Made by a program: the position numbers and the translations under genes. 64,000 nucleotides of DNA from Thermocrinis minervae (GTDB lineage Bacteria; Aquificota; Aquificia; Aquificales; Aquificaceae), in NCBI RefSeq assembly GCF_900142435.1, contig NZ_LT670846.1:896750-960749 (forward strand), given 5' to 3'. The notes under the pieces are model-generated. The model saw only the letters and a program-made list of their open reading frames with translations. It searched no databases and was not told where the DNA came from. Shown here piece by piece: positions 22,638-31,457 of the stretch. Numbering within the stretch: the first letter of the stretch is position 1; each line of letters starts with the position of its first letter.

Positions 22638-23131
22638 GTTTGCAGGTACTTAGAAAGGTAATCCAGGGCAGAGATGTAGGCAAGGAGGACAGAAATCCAA
22701 AGAAGGACATCACCAAGAGAAAGATCAAGGGCCAGAGTCACGAGAGTAGTAAACTCAAAAAAGGTCTTCGCCTTGCCAAGGGAAGATGCGCTCATGATGT
22801 AGCCCTTTTCTACTGCCAAGCTTCTCAGGAAGGATATGGAAAGCTCTCTCACCATCAGAAGTACGAAAGGTACTGGATGGACCTTCTGCAGGTAAACGAA
22901 CACAGAGATGGTGGAAAGAACAAAAACCTTGTCCATCAAAGGGTCTAGCAGAGCTCCCAGCCTGGCAGAAGCGTTTGTTTTCCTGGCGAAGGAGCCGTCA
23001 AACCAGTCGGAGAGGGCTCCAAGGATTATAAGCAGGAGCGAGAAAAACGTCTTACCTTCTAGAAGGGTATAAACCAACGGGATTACAAGAAATCCCCTAA
23101 GGAGGGTCAAGTAGAGGGGGAGGTTAGCCAC
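22634..23131 (-). CDS. pgsA: CDP-alcohol phosphatidyltransferase, probable phosphatidylglycerophosphate synthase
   Basis: 165-residue integral membrane enzyme that makes phosphatidylglycerophosphate from CDP-diacylglycerol and glycerol-3-phosphate. The family signature DG-x2-AR-x8-G-x3-D-x3-D is complete (DGSFARKTNASARLGALLDPLMDK, split over residues 46-68). Four to five hydrophobic segments surround it. The length fits PgsA. Phosphatidylserine or phosphatidylinositol-phosphate synthases share the motif, so substrate choice is inferred. Its start overlaps the preceding small gene by 8 bp and its stop overlaps the vWA gene by 4 nt. Confidence 0.85.
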   Translation of the reverse strand: MANLPLYLTLLRGFLVIPLVYTLLEGKTFFSLLLIILGALSDWFDGSFARKTNASARLGALLDPLMDKVFVLSTISVFVYLQKVHPVPFVLLMVRELSISFLRSLAVEKGYIMSASSLGKAKTFFEFTTLVTLALDLSLGDVLLWISVLLAYISALDYLSKYLQT

Positions 23132-23435
23132 CGCCGTATTCTGAATGCTCTATCTCCATAGCGAACTCTTCCGCCATACTCGTTATCTTAGAGATTAGAT
23201 CCTTGAGGTCCTCCTGAAGGTAGTACTCAAAGAGTTCTATCTTCCTCTTATGACAAACGTTCTCCTTTGTGTAGTAGCAAAGTAGTATGTAGGGAACTTT
23301 GGCGTCTTTCTCGGCACCTTCTTCGCCAGGGAGGTAGAGCTTAGCCTCAACCTCTGGGCTTAGAGCATCCGCTTTTTCTAGGAACTCCCTAAGGGCTTTG
23401 AGCTTGTCTTCGTACTTCTTCCAGTCGTACTGCAT
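23124..23435 (-). CDS. hypothetical protein (103 aa)
   Basis: 103 residues from the ATG at 23435 (MQYDWKKYEDKLKALREFLEKA...). Longer versions would run into the divergent acetyltransferase. The protein is acidic, with KLYLPGEEGAEKDAKVPYILLCYYTKE in the middle, a VCHKRKIELFEYYLQEDL segment and a C-terminal helix ending in SEYGGG. I do not recognise a family. It is first in a minus-strand run with pgsA and the vWA gene (overlaps of 8 and 4 nt), and shares a 22-bp divergent promoter region with the argA-like gene. Confidence 0.7.
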   Translation of the reverse strand: MQYDWKKYEDKLKALREFLEKADALSPEVEAKLYLPGEEGAEKDAKVPYILLCYYTKENVCHKRKIELFEYYLQEDLKDLISKITSMAEEFAMEIEHSEYGGG

Positions 23436-23440
23436 AGGTT

Positions 23441-23449
23441 TATATTTTA
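23441..23449. promoter_or_regulatory. overlapping divergent -10-like elements
   Basis: The 22-bp spacer between the two starts contains TATATT on the plus strand (23441-23446, 11 nt before the ATG at 23458) and TAAAAT on the minus strand (23449-23444, 8 nt before the ATG at 23435). Both messages would be leaderless or nearly so. Confidence 0.4.
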
Positions 23450-23457
23450 AAGTAACC

Positions 23458-23931
23458 ATGGTAAGAAAAGCCCTTCTGAAAGATGTCATAGACATATACA
23501 CTTTGGTCAACTCCTACTCAAAGGACGGGATTCTCCTCCCGAGAAGTTTAAACTCCATATATGAACATATAAGAGACTTTTGGGTCTACGAAAAGGATGG
23601 TAGAGTGGTAGGATGCTGCGCCCTACATATAGTGTGGGAGGACCTTGCAGAGATAAAAAGCCTTGCCGTAGATAGAGAACAGAAAGGTATGGGAATAGGT
23701 TCTGCTCTTGTTAATGCATGCATAGAAGAAGCTAGAAGTCTTGGTATAAAGAGAGTATTTGTGCTTACCTACGCTACTGAGTTCTTTGAAAAATTTGGCT
23801 TCTCGATCATAGACAAAAGCTCGCTGCCACATAAGGTTTGGGGAGAATGCATCAACTGCGTCAAATTCCCATCTTGTGACGAAGTGGCCATGAGTCTCGA
23901 AGTTTCTGTGCCTTATGGGTCTAAGGTTTGA
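23458..23931 (+). CDS. argA: GNAT acetyltransferase, short-form N-acetylglutamate synthase
   Basis: 157 residues, a single GNAT domain. The acetyl-CoA-binding loop is REQKGMGIGSALV near residue 80. The segments LLPRSLNSIYEHIRDFWV, WEDLAEIKSLAV, FVLTYATEFFEKFGF and LPHKVWGECINCVKFPSCDE match the short N-acetylglutamate synthase family of the arginine pathway. Cysteines in ECINCVKFPSC are typical of that family. Start at ATG 23458, since the upstream extension is antisense to the divergent gene. It overlaps polA by 17 bp. argG is also in the window. Confidence 0.85.
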   Translation: MVRKALLKDVIDIYTLVNSYSKDGILLPRSLNSIYEHIRDFWVYEKDGRVVGCCALHIVWEDLAEIKSLAVDREQKGMGIGSALVNACIEEARSLGIKRVFVLTYATEFFEKFGFSIIDKSSLPHKVWGECINCVKFPSCDEVAMSLEVSVPYGSKV

Positions 23932-25645
23932 ATACATAACCTCAAGGGAGGAACTTTTAAAGGGTCTTGAAAAGCTAGAAAAAGATTCCTTCGTGTTCTT
24001 GGACACGGAAACCGTATCGGACAGGATAAGGCTTGTACAGATTGGCAACAGTGACCACATATTCGTTGTTGACATGTACTACGTAGGTCCAGTAGGGATG
24101 GAATACCTAAAAAGCTTTCTATCGGAAAGGGGTATAGTGGGTCACAACCTCAAGTTTGACCTCAAGTACCTATTGAAGTACTCTGTAGAACCTTATGCGG
24201 TGTTTGACACTATGATAGCAAGCCAGTTGCTGGGTGAAGCTGACAGACACTCCTTGCAGCATGTGAGCATGCATTACCTAGGGCTAGTGTTGGATAAGAG
24301 TCTTCAGCTTTCCAACTGGGGAAGCCCAAAGCTCAGCAAGGAACAGCTCGAGTATGCAGCCCTGGACGTGAAGGTAGTCAGAGACCTTTTCCTCCTACTG
24401 AGGGACAAGCTCAACGAAACGGCTTATGAAGAACCTACATTGCTCAAGACAAGGACGGCCAAGGTTTTTGGCCTTAGGAACCCTGTGGCCATAATAGAGA
24501 TGGCCTTTGTGATGGAGGTGGCAAAGCTTGAGCTGAACGGCCTCCCAGTGGATGAAGAGACTCTAAATAAAAGGCTTGAAGAGCTAAAGAAAGATCTACA
24601 GAATAGGGTAATGGATTTTTATATAAAACATAGAGTAGACCCTATGTCTCCAAAGCAGCTAGGTGAGTACCTTCTAAAACGCGGCGTCGATCTCCCAAGG
24701 ACAGAAAAGGGGAACGTATCTACTGACGATAAGGTCCTCTCTGAGTATGCAGATCATCCAGTGGTCAGCCAAGTGCTCAGCATAAGAAGTACAAAGAAGC
24801 TCGTTGAAAGGCTTGAAGACGTAAAGAAGCATATTATCAACTGCAGGGTGTACCCAGAGTTCAAGCAGATAGGAGCCGTGACGGGAAGGATGGCAAGCCT
24901 GTCCCCCAACGTGCAGAACATACCAAGAAGTCTAAGGGACATATTCAAAGCAGAGGAAGGTCACACCTTTGTAATAGGTGACTTCTCTCAGATAGAGCTG
25001 AGGATAGCCTCGGAGTATGTGGGTGATGAGAGGATGATAAGAGCCTTTATGGAGGGTAAAGACCTACACAAGTACACGGCAAGTCTTCTGCTAGGAAAGA
25101 AGGAAGAAGATGTAACCAAGGAGGAGAGACAGCTCGCGAAAGCTGTAAACTTTGGGCTCATATACGGTATATCTGCCAAGGGCCTGTCTGAGTACGCAAA
25201 GAGCTACGGTATAGACCTTCCTGTGGACAGAGCGCAGGAGATAAGGAAGATGTTCTTCGAGTATTATACGGGCTTTAGAGAATGGCACGAAAGGGTAAAA
25301 AGGGAACTGAAGGCTAAGGAGTACTCGGAAGGAACTACCCTTCTAGGAAGGAAGTACATAGCTCGTACCTTTCCAGACGCTGTCAACTATCCCATACAGG
25401 GTTCTGGTGCTGACCTCCTAAAGCTGGCTGTACTCATGTTTATGGCAGGCTCCAGAAGGCTGCACCTCTCTGCGAGACTGGTGAACCTCGTACACGACGA
25501 GATAGTGGTAGAGTGCAAAGAAGAAGAGGCCCAGAGAGTGAAAGAATTGCTAGAAGAAGAAATGAAAAGGGCCGGAAGTATTGTACTCAAAAGGGTTCCT
25601 GTGGAGGTGGAAACTGCTATAAATCAGAGATGGGTCAAGGACTAA
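23915..25645 (+). CDS. polA: DNA polymerase I, Aquificales type (no 5' nuclease domain)
   Basis: 576 residues. The 3'-5' exonuclease domain occupies residues 1-180: FLDTETV, GHNLKFDLKYLL and YAALDVKVV carry the acidic residues. The polymerase domain follows with motif A DFSQIELRIASEY, motif B RQLAKAVNFGLIYGIS and motif C LVHDEIV. There is no 5'-3' nuclease domain, so primer removal needs a separate enzyme. Published work places this polymerase type with thermophilic viruses and apicoplast Prex polymerases, implying viral replacement of bacterial PolA in Aquificae. The start overlaps the acetyltransferase gene by 17 bp, and the last 4 bp overlap the JAMM gene. Confidence 0.95.
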   Translation: MGLRFEYITSREELLKGLEKLEKDSFVFLDTETVSDRIRLVQIGNSDHIFVVDMYYVGPVGMEYLKSFLSERGIVGHNLKFDLKYLLKYSVEPYAVFDTMIASQLLGEADRHSLQHVSMHYLGLVLDKSLQLSNWGSPKLSKEQLEYAALDVKVVRDLFLLLRDKLNETAYEEPTLLKTRTAKVFGLRNPVAIIEMAFVMEVAKLELNGLPVDEETLNKRLEELKKDLQNRVMDFYIKHRVDPMSPKQLGEYLLKRGVDLPRTEKGNVSTDDKVLSEYADHPVVSQVLSIRSTKKLVERLEDVKKHIINCRVYPEFKQIGAVTGRMASLSPNVQNIPRSLRDIFKAEEGHTFVIGDFSQIELRIASEYVGDERMIRAFMEGKDLHKYTASLLLGKKEEDVTKEERQLAKAVNFGLIYGISAKGLSEYAKSYGIDLPVDRAQEIRKMFFEYYTGFREWHERVKRELKAKEYSEGTTLLGRKYIARTFPDAVNYPIQGSGADLLKLAVLMFMAGSRRLHLSARLVNLVHDEIVVECKEEEAQRVKELLEEEMKRAGSIVLKRVPVEVETAINQRWVKD

Positions 25646-26058
25646 CCAAAGATGTCTATGGGCTCTTCTACAAACTTTCCATCCTTCAGTTCCCAACTTC
25701 TGTAAGATACCACCTTCCCCTTGCTTACAGAGACAATAATGTAAGAAAAGCCTTCAAAAGCCCTTTCTTCATCCGTCTGGGATGGCCTGTCGGGATGGTC
25801 GGGATGGGAATGGTAGACACCCACTATCTCAAGACCAAACTGCTTAGCCTTTTCCTCAGCCTTCATGTAGTCCTTGGGGTCTATCTCGTACCTGTCGTGC
25901 TTTCTGTCCTTGTTGGCGTTGGGAGTCTCGTAAGCTCCAAAGGCTATGCGTACATCCTCATAGGCTTTTCCTAAGAGAAGACCACACGTTTCGTAAGGGT
26001 AATCCCTCTCTGCCTGAGCGATAATTTTCTGAAGCGCAGAAGCCTTTATCCTAAGCAT
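25642..26058 (-). CDS. JAMM/MPN-domain metalloprotease
   Basis: 138-residue single-domain JAMM+ protein. The zinc signature is complete: Glu in the PYETCGLLLG segment (residues 21-30), then VYHSHPDHPDRPSQTDEE (HxH-x7-S-x2-D) near residues 81-98. Small bacterial JAMM proteins of this type trim or release the C-terminus of ubiquitin-like sulfur carriers (ThiS/MoaD-like) in cysteine or thiocarboxylate pathways. No carrier gene is adjacent, but asd (aspartate family amino acids) begins 2 bp upstream. The substrate is not known. It overlaps polA by 4 bp at the 3' end. Confidence 0.88.
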   Translation of the reverse strand: MLRIKASALQKIIAQAERDYPYETCGLLLGKAYEDVRIAFGAYETPNANKDRKHDRYEIDPKDYMKAEEKAKQFGLEIVGVYHSHPDHPDRPSQTDEERAFEGFSYIIVSVSKGKVVSYRSWELKDGKFVEEPIDIFG

Positions 26059-26060
26059 CT

Positions 26061-27077
26061 TTATACTAAAGCAAACTCACACAGAAGCTCGGCTATCTGG
26101 ACTGCGTTGGTAGCGGCACCCTTGCGTATGTTATCAGCCACTATCCACATGGATAGTCCAGGTTCAAAGACTAAGTCCTTCCTTATCCTTCCTACAAACA
26201 CTTCATCCTTACCTGCCACATCTATGGCCATGGGGTACTCTCCTTTCTCTGGGTTGTCCACCACTACCACACCCTTGGCACTTTTCAGTATTTGCCTAGC
26301 CTCTTCCGGAGAAAGTTCTTTTTTGAGCTTTATGCATACAGCTTCCGAGTGTCCATAGAAAACTGGAACCCTTACCGTAGTAGCAGACACCTTTATGTAA
26401 GGATCGTGAAGGATCTTTCTAGTCTCGTTTAACATCTTCATCTCTTCCTTGGTGTACCCATTCTCGGTAAAAACATCTATCTGGGGTATCACGTTGAAGG
26501 CTATCCTCTTAGGTAGCGCCTTGGGTTCTGGTATGCAGTCATCCCTACACCATGCTCTTGTCTGTTCCTCTAGCTCCCTTATGGCTTTTGCACCAGCGCC
26601 AGACACAGATTGATATGTGGAAACCACTATAGCCTCTATGCCAGCCACATCGTATATGGGTTTTAGTGCTACTAGCATCTGTATGGTGGAACAGTTGGGG
26701 TTGGCTATTATACCCTTGTGTTCCTTAACATCCTCTGGGTTTACTTCCGGTACCACTAGAGGGACTTCTGGGTCCAACCTCCATGCGGAGGAGTTATCTA
26801 TCACCACAGCACCATCCTTGGCAAACTTGGGCGCATAATCCTTGCTCACGGAGCTTCCTGCTGAGAACAGAGCTATGTCTATTCCTTTAAAGCTATGCTG
26901 TTTGTTCAGAGCCTTTACCTTTATCCTCTCTCCCTTGAAGGTAAGTTCCTGGCCTTCAGATCTCTCAGAAGCAAAGAGTTCAAGCTCATCTACTGGAAAG
27001 TTTCTTTCTTCTAGTACCTTCAGGAAGGTCCTTCCGACTTCTCCTGTTGCTCCTACTATGGCTACTCGATAGCCCAT
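26061..27077 (-). CDS. asd: aspartate-semialdehyde dehydrogenase
   Basis: 338-residue NADPH enzyme converting aspartyl phosphate to aspartate semialdehyde for lysine/DAP, threonine and methionine. The N-terminal VAIVGATGEVGRTFL motif, the catalytic Cys in ANPNCSTIQM (near residue 130), STYQSVSGAGAKA and the His in RVPVFYGHSEAV are present. Length is normal. A minus-strand TATAAT lies 10 nt before the ATG, and an AAAGGAACC sequence could serve as a ribosome binding site. The JAMM gene follows after 2 bp in the same direction. Confidence 0.96.
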   Translation of the reverse strand: MGYRVAIVGATGEVGRTFLKVLEERNFPVDELELFASERSEGQELTFKGERIKVKALNKQHSFKGIDIALFSAGSSVSKDYAPKFAKDGAVVIDNSSAWRLDPEVPLVVPEVNPEDVKEHKGIIANPNCSTIQMLVALKPIYDVAGIEAIVVSTYQSVSGAGAKAIRELEEQTRAWCRDDCIPEPKALPKRIAFNVIPQIDVFTENGYTKEEMKMLNETRKILHDPYIKVSATTVRVPVFYGHSEAVCIKLKKELSPEEARQILKSAKGVVVVDNPEKGEYPMAIDVAGKDEVFVGRIRKDLVFEPGLSMWIVADNIRKGAATNAVQIAELLCEFALV

Positions 27078-27087
27078 GGTTCCTTTA

Positions 27088-27093
27088 ATTATA
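27088..27093 (-). promoter_or_regulatory. -10 element of asd containing the upstream stop codon
   Basis: Minus-strand TATAAT (27093-27088). Its central TAA (27091-27089) is the stop of the RNA methyltransferase gene. It lies 10 nt before the asd ATG at 27077. The -35 region is not convincing. Confidence 0.45.
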
Positions 27094-28387
27094 AACTAGT
27101 CAGTAGGCCAAAGACCTCCACATGGGGAGTATGGGGGAACATATCCAAGGGTTGAACCTTTAGCAGCTTAAACTTCCTTGAAAGGTAGGCAACATCGCTC
27201 GCAAAGGTAGAAGGGTTACAGCTAAAGTAGAGGATCTGCCCCACATCAGCTCTGAGTATGGCATCCTTTACCTTCTTAGATAGCCCTGCCCTCGGCGGGT
27301 CCACCACCAAAGTATCTATAGGTACTTTTATTTTACTTAACCTTTCCTCGGCGCTTTCCTGAAGGACCGTCACGTGATCCGCTTTTAGTTCCTCCTTTAT
27401 ACGCTTTGAGCTCAGGACTGCATTAGGATCTATCTCCACAGATATTACCCTGCTGTACTTGTCCATAAGGTGGTAAGTAAAAAGCCCCACTCCCGCATAC
27501 AGATCTACGAGAGTATGACCTCCAGAAGCATGTTCTTTGGCGAGCTTGACCATGTTTACAGCCTGGAAGGAGTTAGTCTGAAAGAAGGCGTTGGGGTGCA
27601 CGTAAAAGGTTATGCCCTCTATGTTTTCTGTAAGGTGGTCTTTCCCATAAACGCTTTGTACCTTTGTACCCACGGACACATCAGCTACAGAGTCGTTTAT
27701 ACTCCAAACTATGCTCGTGCTGAGGTGCTTGAGCTCCTCTACAAGTTTTTCAAGAACCGCAAAGCTTCCGCTCCTTGTAACTAGGCTTATGAGCCTCTCA
27801 CCTGTGAACTTACCTTCTCTTATGACCACGTACCTAAAGAAGCCTTCCCTCTTTACGTTGTCGTAGGGTTCTACTCCACTTTCCAGGAGAAACTTCCTGA
27901 CTATGTCTATTATCTTGACAACCTCCTCTGACATGAGGTAGCATTCCTGGAGATCCACTGTATAATCCCACCTTCCGAGCTTCCTTAGACCCACCTTTGG
28001 ACCTGGACTCACTACGTAGTCCATCCTGTTCCTGTAGAACCACACCCTGGGACTTGGAATGGTATCTTCCACCTGTACGTCTAAGCCGTTTAGCCTGAGG
28101 GCATCCTCCACTATACTTTTCTTTATCCTGAGTTGCTCTCCGTAGTCCACATGCTGGAACCTACACCCACCGCATTCACCAAAGTGTTTACACCTAGGTT
28201 CAATCCTACTGCTTGAAAGCCTTATGATCTCCTTAACAATACCAAAGGGCTCACTTTTAAATCTTTTGAGTTCTACTCTTACAAGGTCACCAGGAATGCC
28301 ATCGCTCAAGTAAACCCTTTTACCATCCACATAAGAGTAAGGTCTTGCCTTACTATCAATCCCGAAAACTTCCAACTCCAGCCTCAT
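27089..28387 (-). CDS. RlmD/TrmA-family RNA uracil-5 methyltransferase
   Basis: 432 residues from the ATG at 28387 (the TTG at 28390 is an alternative). An N-terminal TRAM domain (about 1-60) is followed by the iron-sulfur cluster cysteines in RCKHFGECGGCRFQHVDY and the SAM-dependent methyltransferase core: NAFFQTNSFQA, LVDLYAGVGLF, VVDPPRAGLS, and the catalytic Cys in LYFSCNPSTFASDV. This is the RumA/RlmD layout, methylating m5U in 23S rRNA, though some relatives act on tRNA. The target is inferred. Divergent from the ferritin-like gene with overlapping -10 boxes. Confidence 0.92.
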   Translation of the reverse strand: MRLELEVFGIDSKARPYSYVDGKRVYLSDGIPGDLVRVELKRFKSEPFGIVKEIIRLSSSRIEPRCKHFGECGGCRFQHVDYGEQLRIKKSIVEDALRLNGLDVQVEDTIPSPRVWFYRNRMDYVVSPGPKVGLRKLGRWDYTVDLQECYLMSEEVVKIIDIVRKFLLESGVEPYDNVKREGFFRYVVIREGKFTGERLISLVTRSGSFAVLEKLVEELKHLSTSIVWSINDSVADVSVGTKVQSVYGKDHLTENIEGITFYVHPNAFFQTNSFQAVNMVKLAKEHASGGHTLVDLYAGVGLFTYHLMDKYSRVISVEIDPNAVLSSKRIKEELKADHVTVLQESAEERLSKIKVPIDTLVVDPPRAGLSKKVKDAILRADVGQILYFSCNPSTFASDVAYLSRKFKLLKVQPLDMFPHTPHVEVFGLLTSL

Positions 28388-28403
28388 CAATATAAACTTA
28401 AAG

Positions 28404-28411
28404 ATTATACT
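28404..28411. promoter_or_regulatory. overlapping divergent -10 elements (RNA methyltransferase / ferritin-like)
   Basis: Minus-strand TATAAT (28409-28404) is 16 nt before the ATG at 28387. Plus-strand TATACT (28406-28411) is 20 nt before the ATG at 28432. The two share four bases, so the divergent genes probably compete for polymerase. Confidence 0.45.
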
Positions 28412-28431
28412 TTTAGAGCCTGGAGGGTGTC

Positions 28432-29322
28432 ATGAACAAAAGAGAACTCATAAACATGCTTTTGTACGACGTTGCTTTGGAACATTCTGCCATAGTCCAG
28501 TACCTGTATCACATCTTCCTCATACAGAACGCGGAGATAACCTCTGAGATAGAGGAGATAGCAAGACAGGAAATGAGACATCTCAAATGGTTTGCCCAGA
28601 AGGTAGTCCAGCTGGGTGGCCAGGTAGAGCTAAAGAGAATAGAGGAAGCCATAGAGATAGGCGGCCCTGAATGGGTTGACATGCTAAGCAAAGATGTCAA
28701 AGCGGAGGAGATGGCCATAGAGATTTATACCAAGCAGCTGGAGATGGTAAAGGACGACTCAGTAAAGAGACTCTTAGAGAGAGTTATAGGAGATGAAAAT
28801 CACCACAGACTTGAGTTTTCGGAACTAGCCCAAAAAGCCGCGGAACTTATACCAGAAGAAACCATGGAGAGCTCAAAGAACTCTGTGGATCCAAAGACCC
28901 TTGAAGTACTAAACAACTTCCTAAGGGAGGAGTACCAGAGCATAATAAACTACCTTTACCAGTTTTTCCACACCAAAGACTGTAACTACAAAGACCTTAT
29001 GCTGGACCTGGCAATAGAGAGCATGTTCCACATGGGTAAGATAGGTGAAAGGATAGGAGAGCTTGGGGGTATGCCAGACATAAGGGCAGACCTGCAGAAG
29101 AAACCAGACAAAAGTTTAGAAGAGTCGGTAAGGTCTGAGATAGCCTTTGAAGAATCTGCGGGTGAAGACTACGAGAAGGAACTGAAAGAAGCGCAAGATC
29201 CGAAAACCAAAGAGCTTTTTGAGTTTATAGAGCATCAGGAGAAGTATCACAAGCACAGGCTTACAGAGTTCCTAAGAAAGCTAAACAGGTTTACCATAGG
29301 AGGACTCAGAGAAGATGATTGA
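28432..29322 (+). CDS. tandem ferritin-like di-iron protein
   Basis: 296 residues with two four-helix-bundle ferritin-like domains. Domain 1 (about 1-140) has [31 protein letters not shown] and DENHHRLEF, the E...ExxH...E...ExxH pattern of a di-iron site. Domain 2 (about 155-285) has [43 protein letters not shown] and [10 protein letters not shown]. It resembles bacterioferritin/rubrerythrin-type proteins but no rubredoxin domain is present. It may store iron or remove peroxide. It has its own promoter and a GGAGGGTG ribosome binding site, and overlaps gmhA by 8 bp. Confidence 0.82.
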   Translation: MNKRELINMLLYDVALEHSAIVQYLYHIFLIQNAEITSEIEEIARQEMRHLKWFAQKVVQLGGQVELKRIEEAIEIGGPEWVDMLSKDVKAEEMAIEIYTKQLEMVKDDSVKRLLERVIGDENHHRLEFSELAQKAAELIPEETMESSKNSVDPKTLEVLNNFLREEYQSIINYLYQFFHTKDCNYKDLMLDLAIESMFHMGKIGERIGELGGMPDIRADLQKKPDKSLEESVRSEIAFEESAGEDYEKELKEAQDPKTKELFEFIEHQEKYHKHRLTEFLRKLNRFTIGGLREDD

Positions 29323-29878
29323 CCTTGTGGTGAAGGCCTTCAGGGAAAGCGCCGAGGTAAAGCTGGCCTTCTTAGAGCTTTACAAGGAGAAGATAGTAGA
29401 AGTGGGAAGTATAATAGCCAGGGCTTTGAAGGATGGGAACAAGCTCATACTCTTTGGCAACGGCGGAAGCGCTGCCGATGCACAGCACATAGCTGCGGAG
29501 ATAGTAGGAAGGTTTAAAAAGGAAAGAAAAGGGCTTCCTGCCATAGCCCTTACCACGGATACCTCGGTGCTCACAGCCTTGGGGAATGACTACGGCTTTG
29601 AAACCATCTTTGAAAGGCAGGTGGAAGCTCTCTGTATGCCGGGAGATGTGGTCATAGGCATATCCACCTCTGGAGAGTCTGAGAATGTGATAAGGGGCTT
29701 GAGGAAAGCCCATGACCTTGGGGCCACCACCATAGCCCTGACAGGCAAGACAGGAGGTAGGCTGGTGGAGATAGCTCATTATTCTTTCGTGGTACCCTCT
29801 TACGACACAGCCAGAATACAAGAATGTCACATAACCTTCGGACACGTCATATGTCAGATAGTAGATGAGCTTGTATGA
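29315..29878 (+). CDS. gmhA: phosphoheptose isomerase
   Basis: 187-residue SIS-domain enzyme converting sedoheptulose-7-phosphate to D-glycero-D-manno-heptose-7-phosphate for the LPS inner core. It has the GmhA motifs [44 protein letters not shown] and [13 protein letters not shown] with the catalytic Glu/His. Length is normal. It starts inside the ferritin-like gene end (8-bp overlap) and its stop overlaps nadK by 4 nt. With lpxB it supports a heptose-containing LPS. Confidence 0.95.
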   Translation: MIDLVVKAFRESAEVKLAFLELYKEKIVEVGSIIARALKDGNKLILFGNGGSAADAQHIAAEIVGRFKKERKGLPAIALTTDTSVLTALGNDYGFETIFERQVEALCMPGDVVIGISTSGESENVIRGLRKAHDLGATTIALTGKTGGRLVEIAHYSFVVPSYDTARIQECHITFGHVICQIVDELV

Positions 29879-30693
29879 ACAGGGTTTTACTATATGTAAA
29901 GGACTCGCCTTCGGCCAGGGAGACGGCCCAAGAGCTAGCTTCTTTCCTTAAGAGCTTAGGTAAACAAGTAGAAATCTACATAAACAGAAGGGACTCGAAG
30001 GAAAAACCAAAGAAGGCTGACCTTGTAGTGGTTGTAGGTGGCGATGGCACCTTTCTTTCTGCTGCCAGAAGTATGGCAAGATACTCCATACCCATCGTGG
30101 GTATCAACGAGGGAAGGTTTGGCTTCCTTACCGAGGTAGGAAAGCAAGAGTACAAAGAAGTACTCATAGGTATATTTGAAGGTAGGCTTGTTCCACAGAG
30201 AAGAAAGATGCTTGCCGCCTACATGATAAGAAGAGATAAAAGAAAACTAATAGGCTACTGTCTTAACGACGCTGTGGTCTCCAAGGGCACCATAGCCAGG
30301 ATGGTAGAGCTGGACGTGTATGCAGAGGATGACTACATGCTAAGGCTTTACGGAGATGGACTTATAGTTTCCACGCCTACAGGTTCTACGGCCTATGCCC
30401 TGTCGGCAGGGGGACCCATAGTGTATCCGCTCTCCGAGGTTATACTCCTCGTACCCATATGTCCGCATACCCTCTCCAACAGACCTTTGGTCATACCTTC
30501 CCACTTCTCCGTCAGGGTAGTATGCCTCTCCCCCAAGAGGATGGCTTACCTTACTTTGGATGGACAGAGGGTGCTAGCCCTCCAAAAATATGATGTAGTG
30601 GAGATAAAGAACGCTCCTTACGAGTGTCTTATGTACACAAGCCCGCATAGGGGATACTTTGAAATACTAAAGGAGAAGCTCCGATGGGGATGA
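29875..30693 (+). CDS. nadK: NAD kinase
   Basis: 272-residue enzyme phosphorylating NAD to NADP. The catalytic [14 protein letters not shown] motif is near residue 56, followed by [15 protein letters not shown] and the second diagnostic region [20 protein letters not shown], then TLDGQ. It overlaps gmhA by 4 nt and the DUF815 gene by 10 nt, so it belongs to the same translationally coupled run. Confidence 0.95.
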   Translation: MNRVLLYVKDSPSARETAQELASFLKSLGKQVEIYINRRDSKEKPKKADLVVVVGGDGTFLSAARSMARYSIPIVGINEGRFGFLTEVGKQEYKEVLIGIFEGRLVPQRRKMLAAYMIRRDKRKLIGYCLNDAVVSKGTIARMVELDVYAEDDYMLRLYGDGLIVSTPTGSTAYALSAGGPIVYPLSEVILLVPICPHTLSNRPLVIPSHFSVRVVCLSPKRMAYLTLDGQRVLALQKYDVVEIKNAPYECLMYTSPHRGYFEILKEKLRWG

Positions 30694-31457
30694 TAGACTT
30701 TAAAAACTACCTGGCCTTTAGGCTCAAGGAAGGAAAGCTCTACCCTGTAAAGCATCCACACATACCACCCATAGACCTGCTTTTAAACGTAGAAAGGCAG
30801 AAGGAGGTACTCTTGAGGAACACTCTTCAGTTTGTCAAAGGCTATCCTGCCAACGACGTACTTCTGTGGGGAGACAGAGGAACGGGCAAGTCCTCACTGG
30901 TAAAGTCCCTCCTTGGAGTCTTCGGAGAAAATGGACTCAGGATAATCCAGGTCTACAAGATGGACATAATACACCTTTCGGATCTGTACGAAACCGTAAG
31001 GGATCAACCCTACTGGTTTATCCTCTTCTTTGATGATCTTTCCTTTGAGCCCGGTGAGGAGTCCTTTAAGACTCTCAAGTCCTTCATGGAAGGAGACATA
31101 GAAGAAAGGCCTAGGAACATCCTCGTGTATGCCACATCCAACAGGAGAAACCTAGTACCCCAACTGGAAAGGGATGAGAAGTTCCCAGAAGAGAGCCAGC
31201 TAGAGGTCATATCTCTAGTGGAACGCTTTGGGATAAAGCTTGGCTTTTTCGCCTTTGGTAAAGAGGAGTACCTAAAGATAGTAAAAACTTACGCGAAGGA
31301 GAGAAAGCTCGATGTGGAAGAGCCGTTTCTTGAAAAGCTAGCCCTTGAATGGGCCACATACAGGGGGAGCTTTTCAGGTAGAACTGCCTTCCAGTTTATC
31401 AAAGATCTAGAGGGCAGGCTAAGATGCGGAACATCCTTATCCTTTTATTCCTCTTAA
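30684..31457 (+). CDS. DUF815-type AAA+ ATPase
   Basis: 257-residue P-loop ATPase. Walker A GDRGTGKSS is at residues 63-71, the Walker B-like FILFFDDLSFEPGE near residue 112, and sensor 1 region ILVYATSNRRNLVP near 150, followed by a C-terminal lid. This matches DUF815, a small AAA+ family of unknown function. It overlaps nadK by 10 nt and the following membrane coiled-coil gene by 34 nt. It might act on that protein, which would be an inference from the close pairing only. Confidence 0.85.
   Translation: MGMIDFKNYLAFRLKEGKLYPVKHPHIPPIDLLLNVERQKEVLLRNTLQFVKGYPANDVLLWGDRGTGKSSLVKSLLGVFGENGLRIIQVYKMDIIHLSDLYETVRDQPYWFILFFDDLSFEPGEESFKTLKSFMEGDIEERPRNILVYATSNRRNLVPQLERDEKFPEESQLEVISLVERFGIKLGFFAFGKEEYLKIVKTYAKERKLDVEEPFLEKLALEWATYRGSFSGRTAFQFIKDLEGRLRCGTSLSFYSS

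Noticed and set aside
29372-29845. 157-codon minus-strand frame opposite gmhA
   Set aside because: Length is notable, but composition (Tyr/Gly/His rich, no domain) is what an antisense read of a conserved SIS domain gives.
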